A stretch of DNA of 64,000 nt from Microbacterium candidum (GTDB lineage: Bacteria > Actinomycetota > Actinomycetes > Actinomycetales > Microbacteriaceae): assembly GCF_030315975.1 (NCBI RefSeq), contig NZ_JASXSZ010000001.1, forward strand, positions 992,001 to 1,056,000, given 5' to 3'. The translations under genes and the position numbers were made by a program. This document shows positions 26,100 to 34,461 of the stretch, in pieces. Each line of letters starts with the position of its first letter. Position 1 is the stretch's first letter. The notes beneath the pieces are model-generated. The model did not search any database. It was given only the letters and a program-made list of their open reading frames with translations, and was not told the origin of the DNA.

Positions 26100-26924
26100 A
26101 TGGATAAGCGGAGCGACTGGACCGCGCGTCGCGCCAAGTATGATCAATCCGTTCTCGGACCGGAACTTGTCCATGCACTCGCGGTCGAAGTCGTAAAGTA
26201 TCCCGCCAAACCTGGATACCGCGTCACCTTCAACCCAGATAAGCATTCGACGTCAAGAGGTGAATCTGTTCTCGGCGACGCGTGCTGGCTCATTGACTTC
26301 AGAAGATGGTCGATGCGAACAGAATACGGAAGACCTGGGCGTGGCAGCAACTGGGAAGCTACCGAAGAGATCGTGCTCTACGATACGTATCTTCTTGACA
26401 CGGGAGAGTTCGCTGAGGTCTACCGCAGTCTCACCGACTCGAGTATTCAGTACAAAAATGAAGACAAGGCGTACGCCCACCCATGTGATCTCGACACGCT
26501 GCGGGCTCGACTTGACTTCGAAAAGAGATCGGTGAGTCGAAGGAACGGCGATTCTCAGCTCAATACCGATCGCGACCCCAGTGACAGACTCAAGAGCTTC
26601 GTTCATCACAAGGGTGACGGAATTCGGGCCGCGCTCATTGAACTCGCGGATACCGATCATCAGGCTGTATTGCGCCGACGTTTTCCGACGCTTTCGAAAG
26701 AAGGAGAGCGGGTACCGACCTCACAGGGCACGATCGTCCGATGGATCAGCGCGAAGGGGTTTGGATTCGTGTCTCCCGACGGTGGCGCGCGAGAGGTCTT
26801 TCTCCATGAGAATCAAGTCGATGAAGCTCAACGTGAGAAGCTCGCGGCCGGGGCGCTCGTCGCATTCAACGTCCGCAATGGCCCGAAGGGGCAGAGCGCG
26901 GTAGATGTGAAGGTACTCGGCTAG
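26100..26924 (+). CDS. Unknown N-terminal domain fused to a C-terminal cold-shock domain (copy 1)
   Basis: ATG 26100 follows TGAGG. Residues 1-205 form a domain not recognised (DWTARRAKYDQSVLGPELVH at the start, EEIVLYDTYLLDTGEFAEVY in the middle, then PSDRLKSFVHHKGDGIRAAL). Residues 207-274 are a cold-shock domain: GTIVRWISAKGFGFVSPDGG contains the RNP1-type K-G-F-G-F, then VFLHENQV and GALVAFNVRNGPKGQSAVDV. CSDs bind single-stranded nucleic acid, so the protein probably targets RNA or ssDNA. A paralog of the same architecture is at 51962-52783. Confidence 0.8.
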   Translation: MDKRSDWTARRAKYDQSVLGPELVHALAVEVVKYPAKPGYRVTFNPDKHSTSRGESVLGDACWLIDFRRWSMRTEYGRPGRGSNWEATEEIVLYDTYLLDTGEFAEVYRSLTDSSIQYKNEDKAYAHPCDLDTLRARLDFEKRSVSRRNGDSQLNTDRDPSDRLKSFVHHKGDGIRAALIELADTDHQAVLRRRFPTLSKEGERVPTSQGTIVRWISAKGFGFVSPDGGAREVFLHENQVDEAQREKLAAGALVAFNVRNGPKGQSAVDVKVLG

Positions 26925-27156
26925 ACCATTAGCCGAGTATGCCCCGACGGCCCTGGCTCTGCCGCACACCAGAGAGTGAAAAGGAACGTCCTCTATCGTC
27001 TCGATGGTCTGCCCGTCCTCGAGCAGGTTCCCGCGCCGCGCGAAATGCGGGGGTAGGTAGGTCGTGCGGACCGATCTCGTGCGGGGGCCCGAGCTTTGTG
27101 GGACAAATAGACCGAGGCCCAGACAGTTGGGCATCACAGCGCCATGCAATAGTCGC

Positions 27157-28137
27157 TCAGTTCGCCGACCCTTCGAGCCAGTCCGCTATCGCAGTCGTAA
27201 TGGGAAGCCTCGTTCGGCTCTCGACCCATAGGTATTGCCCGGCGGGATTGCAGTCAACGAAGAAAGTCTCCTCTTGTGGCGTAACAATAAAGTCGAAGGT
27301 TGCGTACTCGAGTCCGGCCTCGCACATAAAGCCCTTTACGCGTTGCTCCAAATCCGCATCCAATTTGAAGGCCGTGTGTGGAATTTCCCCGACGTGCGCT
27401 GATCTCCAATCCACGGCGGATTCGGAGAGTCCCTGAGAGTCAATCCTGCAAGTGAAGACATGATCGCCGACCACCGTCACGCGCAGTTCGTACGCCTTGG
27501 ACACGTATGGCTGCACGATCACAGGAGCATGTCTTACTGCTCCGATGCGATCTAGCAATTCTGACTTGGAGAGGCGTGAAGTGTACGTCGCCAGGGTCTC
27601 GCCGCCCTCAACGTTGGCGGCCCACATAGCCGGGGTCTTAACGGCGAACATCTTGGCGCGACTCGCGCGAATGAAGTTGCCTACTGCCAAGGGGTCATTG
27701 GACAGAATGCTCGGTGGAGAGACCAACCCGTGCCGGAATCCGACCTCGGCCCCCAACATCTTGTTCTGGTCGAATCGAAGATCAGCAGATTGTCGGTTCA
27801 TCCAGTCCGCCGGTAGTTCCCAGATGGAGCGGACAGTCGAGCGGAGCTGAGCAATCTTCATCTCGTTAATGGCGGGTTCAGGATCCAAGCTTTGTAGGTG
27901 CGAGTACGCCTTGTCCTTCCAGCGCCACACACGGACGCCCGCACCCATTCGATAGATTCTCCCGTCGCACTGTAACAGTCCTGACGCTCCTCCTTGGTTG
28001 GTGACCTGGAGCGTAACTGTCATTTCGCCGGTCCCTAATGCCCCCAGTGAGAAAACGGTTGGTCGTCTCCCGCGGCGGCGCAGCTCCTGGACAACCGGCT
28101 GAACTCCTCCAGGGTCATCAGTGATAATCAACACCAA
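27157..28137 (-). CDS. ATP-grasp peptide ligase, graspetide-type RiPP maturase
   Basis: The 326-residue protein has an N-terminal pre-ATP-grasp region (VLIITDDPGGVQPVVQELRR), a middle FDQNKMLGAEVGFRHGL that matches the lid helix seen in MvdD/PsnB-type enzymes, then MFAVKTPAMW, APVIVQPYVSKAYELRVTVV and the catalytic end LEYATFDFIV with FFVDCNPAGQYLWVE. The D-F...D-x-N-P-x-G-Q motif holds the metal/ATP ligands. Such ligases join Asp/Glu side chains to Ser/Thr/Lys of a precursor peptide. The precursor gene lies directly upstream, 3 bases away. The start is TTG 28137 or GTG 28134, without a good ribosome site, suggesting translational coupling. Confidence 0.88.
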   Translation of the reverse strand: MVLIITDDPGGVQPVVQELRRRGRRPTVFSLGALGTGEMTVTLQVTNQGGASGLLQCDGRIYRMGAGVRVWRWKDKAYSHLQSLDPEPAINEMKIAQLRSTVRSIWELPADWMNRQSADLRFDQNKMLGAEVGFRHGLVSPPSILSNDPLAVGNFIRASRAKMFAVKTPAMWAANVEGGETLATYTSRLSKSELLDRIGAVRHAPVIVQPYVSKAYELRVTVVGDHVFTCRIDSQGLSESAVDWRSAHVGEIPHTAFKLDADLEQRVKGFMCEAGLEYATFDFIVTPQEETFFVDCNPAGQYLWVESRTRLPITTAIADWLEGSAN

Positions 28138-28140
28138 GCG

Positions 28141-28329
28141 TTAATCCATGCTGTAGTCCGTGTTTATGTCGTCATGGTTATCGCCCGGGCCGGTAGGAAC
28201 GTGGGTCCCCCATTTCGCCGCAGTGGGGTCGTCGCCGCCAGCGTACATTGGCATTGGCTTGGCGAGTTGCACGTTGAGCGGGAGGTCGACGCGGTCCATC
28301 GCCGTGGCCTGGAGTGTCAGTATCGACAT
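28141..28329 (-). CDS. Graspetide-like RiPP precursor peptide (62 aa)
   Basis: ATG 28329 follows AAAGGAG at 7 bases. The N-terminal part (SILTLQATAMDRVDLPLNVQ then LAKPMPMYAGG) looks like a leader, with a hydrophobic/proline recognition block. The C-terminal 30 residues are rich in Thr, Ser and Asp (KWGTHVPTGPGDNHDDINTD then YSMD), that is hydroxyl donors and acid acceptors for ester cross-links. Stop TAA at 28141 lies 3 bases before the ATP-grasp start. The same frame is open upstream to 28632 but the ribosome site fixes this start. Product activity is unknown. Confidence 0.8.
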   Translation of the reverse strand: MSILTLQATAMDRVDLPLNVQLAKPMPMYAGGDDPTAAKWGTHVPTGPGDNHDDINTDYSMD

Positions 28330-28632
28330 CGGATTCTCCTTTGCTGCGAGCCTCTGGATGGTAGCCGAAACTCTATGGCAGTTCCCCGGGGTATCGCAAT
28401 CGTCGTTGGAGGTTTTCTCATCGCAATCCAGGGTGTGCGGCTCTGAACCCGCCGGTCTCGAGAAGCGGTCCCTGCCGTCGTCCGCCCGAGTGCGGCAGTC
28501 CATGACCAGGGTGACTCCCGCGGCGGCCGCGGCGTCAGTGATCTGTTGGTCGGTGCCGTGCATTCCACCGAATGGTGCGCCGCCAATCCAGAGGTTCGCT
28601 TGGATCGGCGACGCCCCGAAATCACTGTTCAC
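28330..28632 (-). pseudogene. Truncated dual-specificity-phosphatase-like fragment
   Basis: From ATG 28632 the frame reads PIQANLWIGGAPFGG, QQITDAAAAAGVTLVMDCRT then RADDGRD. The N-L-W-x-G-G block and the strand V-T-L-V-M-D at this spacing are like the first third of actinobacterial DSP-type phosphatases. The P-loop (C-x5-R) part is missing. What follows (CDEKTSNDDCDTPGNCHRV) looks unselected and is low in GC, so it may instead be the promoter region of the RiPP genes. The frame runs by chance into the precursor gene. Confidence 0.4.
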
Positions 28633-28642
28633 GGGATGACCT

Positions 28643-29173
28643 TCAAGCCAGCAGCGTGTCGACCATGTTGCCGAGGTGGCCCGGGAATCTGTTCCAGTAC
28701 CCGATCGGCCCCGTGTTGCGGAAGTTCTCCGGATCCACTACTTCGAACAAGTCAAACTCAGTATCCGCAAGCAGGGAGACTGTGACCTTTCCATCGTCAG
28801 AGGTCGGGACGCCGTTGCGTTGCTCACGATGTAGTTCGACTCGGTATAGGTTGCCGTCGACGCCTAAAGCTGCGGTCACGGTCCAGCGGAACCACTCGTT
28901 CCCTGAGGTTCCCATGAGCGTCTGTACTTCGCGGAGCGGCCACCCCCACAGGAGTACTCGCCGTTCTCGTCGATATTCAGGGCGTCGGTTGAATCCCATG
29001 AACGAGCGGGGGACCGTTACCACCTCGTCCACGGCTGCGAGCTCGGTGGGTTGCGTCCCGCGCGCACGTAATGTATTCGCGGCTTCTTTACACCGCTCCC
29101 GGAGTGTGTTGATGGCTGACGGCGTGAAGCTCTCACTCCACTCGTCGGGGTCGATATACGCTTTCGACAACAC
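28643..29173 (-). CDS. Hypothetical protein (176 aa) upstream of the RiPP genes
   Basis: GTG 29173 starts a soluble protein with an N-terminal helix pair (SAINTLRERCKEAANTLRAR) and a beta-rich remainder (WFRWTVTAALGVDGNLYRVE, then DDGKVTVSLLADTEFDLFEV). No motif is recognised. It follows the 154-residue gene by 8 bases and precedes the phosphatase-like scrap and RiPP genes on the same strand. A role in the RiPP cluster is possible only by position. Confidence 0.65.
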   Translation of the reverse strand: MLSKAYIDPDEWSESFTPSAINTLRERCKEAANTLRARGTQPTELAAVDEVVTVPRSFMGFNRRPEYRRERRVLLWGWPLREVQTLMGTSGNEWFRWTVTAALGVDGNLYRVELHREQRNGVPTSDDGKVTVSLLADTEFDLFEVVDPENFRNTGPIGYWNRFPGHLGNMVDTLLA

Positions 29174-29181
29174 AATGATCC

Positions 29182-29646
29182 CTACGATCCGAGTAGTTCC
29201 TTGAGGCGTTTGGAAAGACCGACACCCTTCGCGTGCACGAGGAGTTTAGGCCCGTGATCACGGTTGGTCTCAACGTTCCCGTCCCTGGACAGGTAGTATC
29301 TGGGTTCGAAATCGAACATCTGGACGGTCTCGTCATCGAACGGGTGGCGGGAACTTTCCTTTGGGGTTTCCCAGTAGCTGGGATTGAGCATTTCGCTCCA
29401 GGAAACCACCTCGACAACGAGTGTCCCGTCGCGTAGCAGCAGGTAGTCGATGCTGTTTCGGAATGTCTCCGTGTAGGAGGGCATCTTGTCGGCACGCCTC
29501 CAGTAGCGCGACATGAGTTTCCAAGATGAGGCGTGAGGGTCGCGGCGACCTACTTCATTCGCAATCTTTCGTGCGTAGGCGTGAAGCTTCTGCCAGTCCA
29601 CGGCCGAGCGGTCGTATTCCGTACGAATCCGCCGCCAGTCCGCCAT
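29182..29646 (-). CDS. Hypothetical protein (154 aa), distant similarity to the cold-shock-fusion N-domain
   Basis: ATG 29646 has GAGGGGAG upstream. The order RNSIDYLLLRDGTLVVEVVS, FDFEPRYYLSRDG and HAKGVGLSKRLKELL recalls, by eye, ETASLYLLADGSI, LLDFERSQYRHHEG and HVRGDGIRELLI in the N-terminal part of the gene at 51962. So this may be a free-standing version of that unrecognised domain. It is the first gene of the minus-strand block down to the ATP-grasp gene. Confidence 0.6.
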   Translation of the reverse strand: MADWRRIRTEYDRSAVDWQKLHAYARKIANEVGRRDPHASSWKLMSRYWRRADKMPSYTETFRNSIDYLLLRDGTLVVEVVSWSEMLNPSYWETPKESSRHPFDDETVQMFDFEPRYYLSRDGNVETNRDHGPKLLVHAKGVGLSKRLKELLGS

Positions 29647-29751
29647 CTCGGCTCTCCCCTCATCGTTCCGCTCGCCGAAGCCCTCGGCTGCTGGGCCAGA
29701 TTCTACTGTCGCCCGGGCGTGGGGTCCCGCGACGTGCCCAGACGTGCAGGA

Positions 29752-31014
29752 TCACCGTTCGCTGAGAAGGCATTCGACCCGGATGGCCCACGTGGGTGTG
29801 GGCGGCAGTTCAGCGACGCCTTTGTGCCCGAGGAGGGCGATAATGATGGCTGCGCCGGGTGGTGGGGTGGCGGGCCAGGGGGTGTCTCCGTCGGTGAGGA
29901 TGACGATGATGTCGGGGCGGGGGCGTTCGGCTTGTGCCGCGGTGAGCCCGATGCGGAGGTCGGTGCCGCCCGCGCCGATGAGTTTCGCGCCTGCGGCGCT
30001 TCGGAGTTTCTGTGTGGTGTGGACGGCGGCGTCGACCGAGTACAGGGTGATGCTGGATCCGGGGATGCCGAGTGCTTGGATGACCCCGTCGATTTCGGCG
30101 AGGGCTCGTTGTAGGAGCGCATCGTCGACACTGTAGGAGGTGTCGACGATGATCGACACGCGGGGGACAGGTCGGTGCTGCCCAGGAAGCACGACTCGTG
30201 GAACGGCGCTGGCGCGACGGGAGGGGCGCGTGTACGTGTAGTCGCCGCGACCGGCGGCCCAGCCGACGGCGCGTCGGACCGCTGCGGTGAGGATGGGTTC
30301 CCACGGGGTTTCGGGTTGCAGGGTGTTCTCGACCCAGCGGAGGAGGTCACGGGGTGTGGTGCCGCGACGAGTCTGGTGGTCGCGGTACTCGACCGCGACA
30401 CGACGGCGGATCTCACGGGCCTCGAACTCAGTCACGGCGCCGATGTCGGTGCCCGGTCCGTGCTCATCGTGCCTGGTTAGTCCGTCCGCCCCGCTCCCGC
30501 ATCCAGCCGACAGGTCCTCAGGTTCCGGTCCTTTGTGCGTGGGGTTGGCGACCGGCAGCCTGCTGAGCGCGGCGAAGTATTCCTCCGCCGGTCGTCCTGG
30601 GCCGAGGCGGGTGTCTTCCCAGGTCGGGAGGTGTCTGGGTGCGAGGTGGTCGGGGGCGAGGGTGTGGGCGATGGTGATGTTCGCGGAGGTGGTCCAGTCG
30701 TGGACGGTGGTCCGGTCGACGCCGAGACTGCGTGCGCGGCCGGTGTGGTCGGAGAGCAGGTGCCAGGTCACGTGCGCGAGTTCCGCGGCGATGTCGCTGA
30801 CGGGGGCGGTGTCGAGCCAGTGGGGGTTGATGTAGATCCGCCACCATTCGTCGCACGTCATCCGAGGCACGGTGTCGTTGCGGACCGGGATGAGCGCGTA
30901 GAGGGCGTGCGCGAGATAGGCAAGATCGCGGGGACTCTCCGCGGTCGGGGTGCCCGTCGGAGTGCTGATCAGCCAGAGTTTCGCGGCGGAGAGCTTCTGC
31001 AGATCCATGGTCAT
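29752..31014 (-). CDS. VWA-domain protein with a metallopeptidase-like N-terminus (MoxR partner)
   Basis: The 420-residue protein overlaps the AAA+ gene by ATGA. The N-terminal half (DEWWRIYINPHWLDTAPVSD, AAELAHVTWHLLSDHTGRA) resembles the DUF2201-type putative metallopeptidase domain, where the helix with E-x2-H-x3-H would hold zinc. The C-terminal half is a von Willebrand A domain: MIDAS D-T-S-Y-S (IIVDTSYSV, about residue 290), GGTDLRIG and ILTDGDTPW. MoxR AAA+/VWA pairs act as chaperone-like machines that remodel a protein partner. Start 31014 (ATG) is set by the overlap. Confidence 0.85.
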   Translation of the reverse strand: MTMDLQKLSAAKLWLISTPTGTPTAESPRDLAYLAHALYALIPVRNDTVPRMTCDEWWRIYINPHWLDTAPVSDIAAELAHVTWHLLSDHTGRARSLGVDRTTVHDWTTSANITIAHTLAPDHLAPRHLPTWEDTRLGPGRPAEEYFAALSRLPVANPTHKGPEPEDLSAGCGSGADGLTRHDEHGPGTDIGAVTEFEAREIRRRVAVEYRDHQTRRGTTPRDLLRWVENTLQPETPWEPILTAAVRRAVGWAAGRGDYTYTRPSRRASAVPRVVLPGQHRPVPRVSIIVDTSYSVDDALLQRALAEIDGVIQALGIPGSSITLYSVDAAVHTTQKLRSAAGAKLIGAGGTDLRIGLTAAQAERPRPDIIVILTDGDTPWPATPPPGAAIIIALLGHKGVAELPPTPTWAIRVECLLSER

Positions 31015-32144
31015 GAGGGCGCGTTGAGGAGGCCGGCGAGGGCGAGCGCGGGAGCGAATGCTTTGATCGACGGGGGCACGGGCGCGCCGTCGGGGCGCAG
31101 TCCTGGGCGCATGAGTGACCGGACGACGGGGACGGCGGGGTCGATGCCGACGGCTTGCGCGGCGGCGGCGCAGACGTCGATCGCGGCCCGCCACCGGTCG
31201 GTGTTGGGGGTACGGGAGTACGCGGCGAGCACTCCCTGGAGGGTGACGAACACACGGTCGGCGCGCAGCCCGGCGATGAGTGCAGGATCAGGGTTGGCGA
31301 GAAGTGCTTCCGGGTCGGGGAGGTCCTGGGATGCGGTCCACCGCAGGTACTCGAACGCTGCAGCGTCACCGACGGCACCGGCGACGACGAGCCTGCGCAC
31401 ATCATCACCGACGCCCACGGCGCGGGCGAGGGCGGAGAGCCGGGCCGCGTAGTCCCACGTCCGCGGGGTCGGGAACGCCTTGCCGCGGTCGGCCGCGCTG
31501 CTGGGGATGACGCTGAGCTGCGATTCCCGGGCCCGCAGGAATCCGGACACAAGGACGCGTTCATCGTCGAGGTGCCGGTCGTAGTCGTCCGGGGAGTCAT
31601 AGACGGGGAGGGTGGGCCATTTGCCCGTGACGAGTCCTTCGGCGAACACCTCGTAGGGCATGCCCCAGTCGAGATGCACGAACCGCGATGCGGTAGGGGC
31701 TGCGAGTTCCCATCCGGCGGCCGCGATGTCGGATGGGTTCGCGGCCGCGACGAACGACACCGTCGCAGGCAATTGCACCGACCCGACCTGGTAGTGAGTG
31801 AGCGGACGCAGCGCGGCAGCCTGCAAGGCGGGGGATGCGGTGGAGAACTCGTCGAAGAATGCGATCGACGGCCCCTCGAACGCCGCCAGCCGACTCGCCC
31901 ACGCCGGCGGCGCCAACGTCACCGTGCCTTGCGGCGTGACCACGGGGAGGCCGGCGAAATCCGAAGGCTCCGAGTGGGTGATGATCACCGTCTCTACATG
32001 CCAGCCTCGCAGCCCCGCGGACTCTACCGCCGCGGTTTTGCCCTCACCGGGGTTGCCCCACAGGAGCACCGGGATTCGGGCGCTCACGCAGATGCCGAGC
32101 GCAATGAGGGCGTTGTCGTAGTCAGTGCGGGTGCGGATCCTCAC
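31011..32144 (-). CDS. MoxR-type AAA+ ATPase
   Basis: GTG 32144 has AAGGAG 6 bases upstream. Walker A GNPGEGKT is at residues 30-37, Walker B IAFFDEF at about 94-100, sensor 1 VSFVAAANPSD and arginine-finger region SRFVHLDW follow: the MoxR pattern. About 150 residues of helical C-terminal lid follow. It probably powers the VWA protein encoded next. The start overlaps the stop of the paralog gene 32141-33304, so at least four genes (29752-34461) are translated as one coupled unit. Confidence 0.9.
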   Translation of the reverse strand: MRIRTRTDYDNALIALGICVSARIPVLLWGNPGEGKTAAVESAGLRGWHVETVIITHSEPSDFAGLPVVTPQGTVTLAPPAWASRLAAFEGPSIAFFDEFSTASPALQAAALRPLTHYQVGSVQLPATVSFVAAANPSDIAAAGWELAAPTASRFVHLDWGMPYEVFAEGLVTGKWPTLPVYDSPDDYDRHLDDERVLVSGFLRARESQLSVIPSSAADRGKAFPTPRTWDYAARLSALARAVGVGDDVRRLVVAGAVGDAAAFEYLRWTASQDLPDPEALLANPDPALIAGLRADRVFVTLQGVLAAYSRTPNTDRWRAAIDVCAAAAQAVGIDPAVPVVRSLMRPGLRPDGAPVPPSIKAFAPALALAGLLNAPS

Positions 32145-33304
32145 GAGATGCTCCTTGAAATGCCGGATGGGACGGATGATGCGGGGACGAGGTCGACGGC
32201 GCGTCGCACCCCGCGGCGGACAGCCTGGCTGACGCGCTCTGGGTCGCCCGTCAGGGCGAGCATGACAGCAACCTCGGTACGATCCGGGAGGGGCGTAGCG
32301 ACACTGTCCAGCGAGTTGCAGAGCATGTCGAGCGTGCTGTGCGAGGGGCGATCGTGAAGCGCCTGGTGCGCGGCGAGGACCTGATAATGATCGGGGCCTG
32401 GGTGGACTCCGATCTTGTACCAAAGAGTGAGCCAGCGTGCCGCGGTCGAGCCGCTCACGTTCGGCAACACCGCAAGCTCGGTAACTGCGGCCAGTGGAAC
32501 ACCCGCCTCGATCAGTCCGATCGCGTCGTGCCCGGTCAGCCCTAGGTCTCGCATCCGGCGCAACTCGCGAGGATCGACCCGGAGGGAGCCTCTGTCCAGT
32601 TGCGCCGCCCACTCTGCCAGTCCTGTCGGGTACGCAGTGACGACAGCTTGCAGCCAGTCGATGTCGATGCCGTGAAAATGGATCCGCCGGAAGAACGCGG
32701 TGGAGAACGACAGCGCCTGGTCCGGGAACGCGGCGGCGATCTCCGCGACCTGGGTGGGCAGCATCCCCGCCGCCCACAACTCGAGGTACCCGTCACGGCC
32801 ACCCGTCACAAGGTCTGGATCGGCGGCGTTCGCCCAGACCGCTGCCGCGGCGGACATCACAGCTCGGAACTGCGCCTCCGCGACGGCCGCGACCTGCCGA
32901 TCCGCCCACCCGTCCGCGCCGTATTGCCCGGACACGTGGGCGGCGGAGAGTTCGTGCCGCACAGCTGCCTCAAGATCGTGGTGGAAATGCTTGGACTGCG
33001 GGCACCCCTGCGAGGGGAAGTTGTCCCAGACATCCCCGTCGCGCGGCAGACCACGCGGCGCCGCCATCAGCTGCAACCCCTCACGGAAAGCCGGGACGAT
33101 CCGCTCGACGAAGTGCAGACACGAGCACCATCCCCCGAACAGGACGCCGACCCGTTCCGCGTCGAGATCATGCACCGTGTGGACGGTCCAGTCAGGACGA
33201 ATCGTGACCGGGTGCAGCACACCGAAACGGTCGACCGGACTGCCTGTGCACTCGACGTTCACCGTCAGCAGTTGACCGGCCGGTGCCGGACCGAGGTCGC
33301 TCAT
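32141..33304 (-). CDS. Unknown protein, tandem paralog A of the MoxR/VWA block (387 aa)
   Basis: ATG 33304 overlaps the stop of paralog B. Residues 1-65 (LTVNVECTGSPV, HPVTIRPDWTVHTVHDLDAE, RVGVLFGGWCSCLHFVE) match the first 70 residues of the next gene closely (HPVTIHREWS, HDLDAERVAVAFGGYTSCL). The central part has few similarities. The C-terminal half is helical with LTGHDAIGLIEAGVPLAAV and STAARWLTLWYKIGVHP, like short helix-turn-helix or SAM-type repeats. No domain is recognised. Its order just before the MoxR gene suggests it is a substrate or adaptor for that ATPase. Confidence 0.75.
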   Translation of the reverse strand: MSDLGPAPAGQLLTVNVECTGSPVDRFGVLHPVTIRPDWTVHTVHDLDAERVGVLFGGWCSCLHFVERIVPAFREGLQLMAAPRGLPRDGDVWDNFPSQGCPQSKHFHHDLEAAVRHELSAAHVSGQYGADGWADRQVAAVAEAQFRAVMSAAAAVWANAADPDLVTGGRDGYLELWAAGMLPTQVAEIAAAFPDQALSFSTAFFRRIHFHGIDIDWLQAVVTAYPTGLAEWAAQLDRGSLRVDPRELRRMRDLGLTGHDAIGLIEAGVPLAAVTELAVLPNVSGSTAARWLTLWYKIGVHPGPDHYQVLAAHQALHDRPSHSTLDMLCNSLDSVATPLPDRTEVAVMLALTGDPERVSQAVRRGVRRAVDLVPASSVPSGISRSIS

Positions 33305-34461
33305 CTCGACCTCCGGGTCCGGAGGGTTGCGCGGCTCCGATCCAGATCCGCCAACGCGCGGACGCCGTCGCCCAGCGCCCCGATGACGGCTGATCGGGTG
33401 CCGAGTGCGACGAGCAGCAGGCCGAGGTCCGTTCGCTGCCTCGGGTCGAGCGAATAGGGCTGTGTGTTCATCGTGGTTGAGAGCGAATCGAGGACCTTCT
33501 TCGACGGGACGGAGAAGTCCAAGCCCAGGCGGACGAGCGCGGCGAAGTCGGACGGAGTTGGATAGCATCCTGTTCTCGCCCAGTCGACGATCATCCGCGC
33601 CGCGTGGCCCCGGGACCACCCCGCCGTTTCTGCGACCGGGCCCACGGTCGATGCGGGGATCCGCTCCTGCACGGCGGTCGCAACGTTGTCGCGTCGGAGC
33701 CCGAAGCTCAGCCAGCTTCCCCATTCCTCGGAATCCACCTGGAGTGCGGCGGGGAGCCAGGCGAGCCATGCTGCAGCGTCGGCATCGGGATGGCGCACCA
33801 GCACCTCGTTCAACCAGATGGTGTCCACGTTGTTGTACGCGACACCCAGGTAGTACGACACCGGCAAGGGGCAGGGTATCGATCCCGCTGGTTCTGCCAG
33901 CGCCGGAATGTCGGCTGGGTGGATGCCAGCCCGCCACAGTTGCATCACGCCGGTCGGTTCACGCACACGCAGCACGGCCCGAGAGAGGGCTTCTTCTGTG
34001 GGAGCGCAGGCGGCGCCCACTGCGCGGAGAACGTCGGGCACCTGCCAGGTGGACGCGACACCGAGGGCTGCGCATACGTGCACCGGATCACGAAGGTGCT
34101 CACAGACGGAACCGATGCTCGGGAATGCCCGGCCCCGGCAACAGCCCGCGATGAGATCACGCACGGCCGGCCGGAACTGTCCTCGCTTGTCCTGGCGGAT
34201 CGCGGGCCTCACTGTCCGCGCGAGCAATGGCATCACGGGACGCAGCGCCGGGATCGTCTCGTCCACAAGGCCCAGACACGACGTGTACCCGCCGAACGCG
34301 ACTGCGACCCGCTCGGCATCCAGATCGTGTGGGGTGCTCACCGACCATTCCCGGTGGATCGTCACCGGATGCCGGACCTCCGACGAGCGGCCTGCGGAGC
34401 TCCGACACTCGACGATGAAGGTGAGATCCGCTGGCCATGGCGGCGCGATCTCATGCGACAT
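33301..34461 (-). CDS. Unknown protein, tandem paralog B of the MoxR/VWA block (386 aa)
   Basis: ATG 34461; the stop overlaps paralog A by ATGA. The N-terminal HDLDAERVAVAFGGYTSCLG block repeats that of paralog A. The C-terminal part has VGPVAETAGWSRGHAARMIV then DWARTGCYPTPSDFAALVRL, parallel to VTELAVLPNVSGSTAARWLT in A. About one third of aligned positions look identical in the N-domain and fewer elsewhere. It overlaps the preceding gene (34451) by 11 bases. No function is known. Confidence 0.75.
   Translation of the reverse strand: MSHEIAPPWPADLTFIVECRSSAGRSSEVRHPVTIHREWSVSTPHDLDAERVAVAFGGYTSCLGLVDETIPALRPVMPLLARTVRPAIRQDKRGQFRPAVRDLIAGCCRGRAFPSIGSVCEHLRDPVHVCAALGVASTWQVPDVLRAVGAACAPTEEALSRAVLRVREPTGVMQLWRAGIHPADIPALAEPAGSIPCPLPVSYYLGVAYNNVDTIWLNEVLVRHPDADAAAWLAWLPAALQVDSEEWGSWLSFGLRRDNVATAVQERIPASTVGPVAETAGWSRGHAARMIVDWARTGCYPTPSDFAALVRLGLDFSVPSKKVLDSLSTTMNTQPYSLDPRQRTDLGLLLVALGTRSAVIGALGDGVRALADLDRSRATLRTRRSR

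Noticed and set aside
28141..28632. Single 163-residue protein covering the RiPP precursor and upstream region
   Set aside because: A strong ribosome site sits just before the internal ATG at 28329, and the upstream part changes character; two units happen to share a frame.
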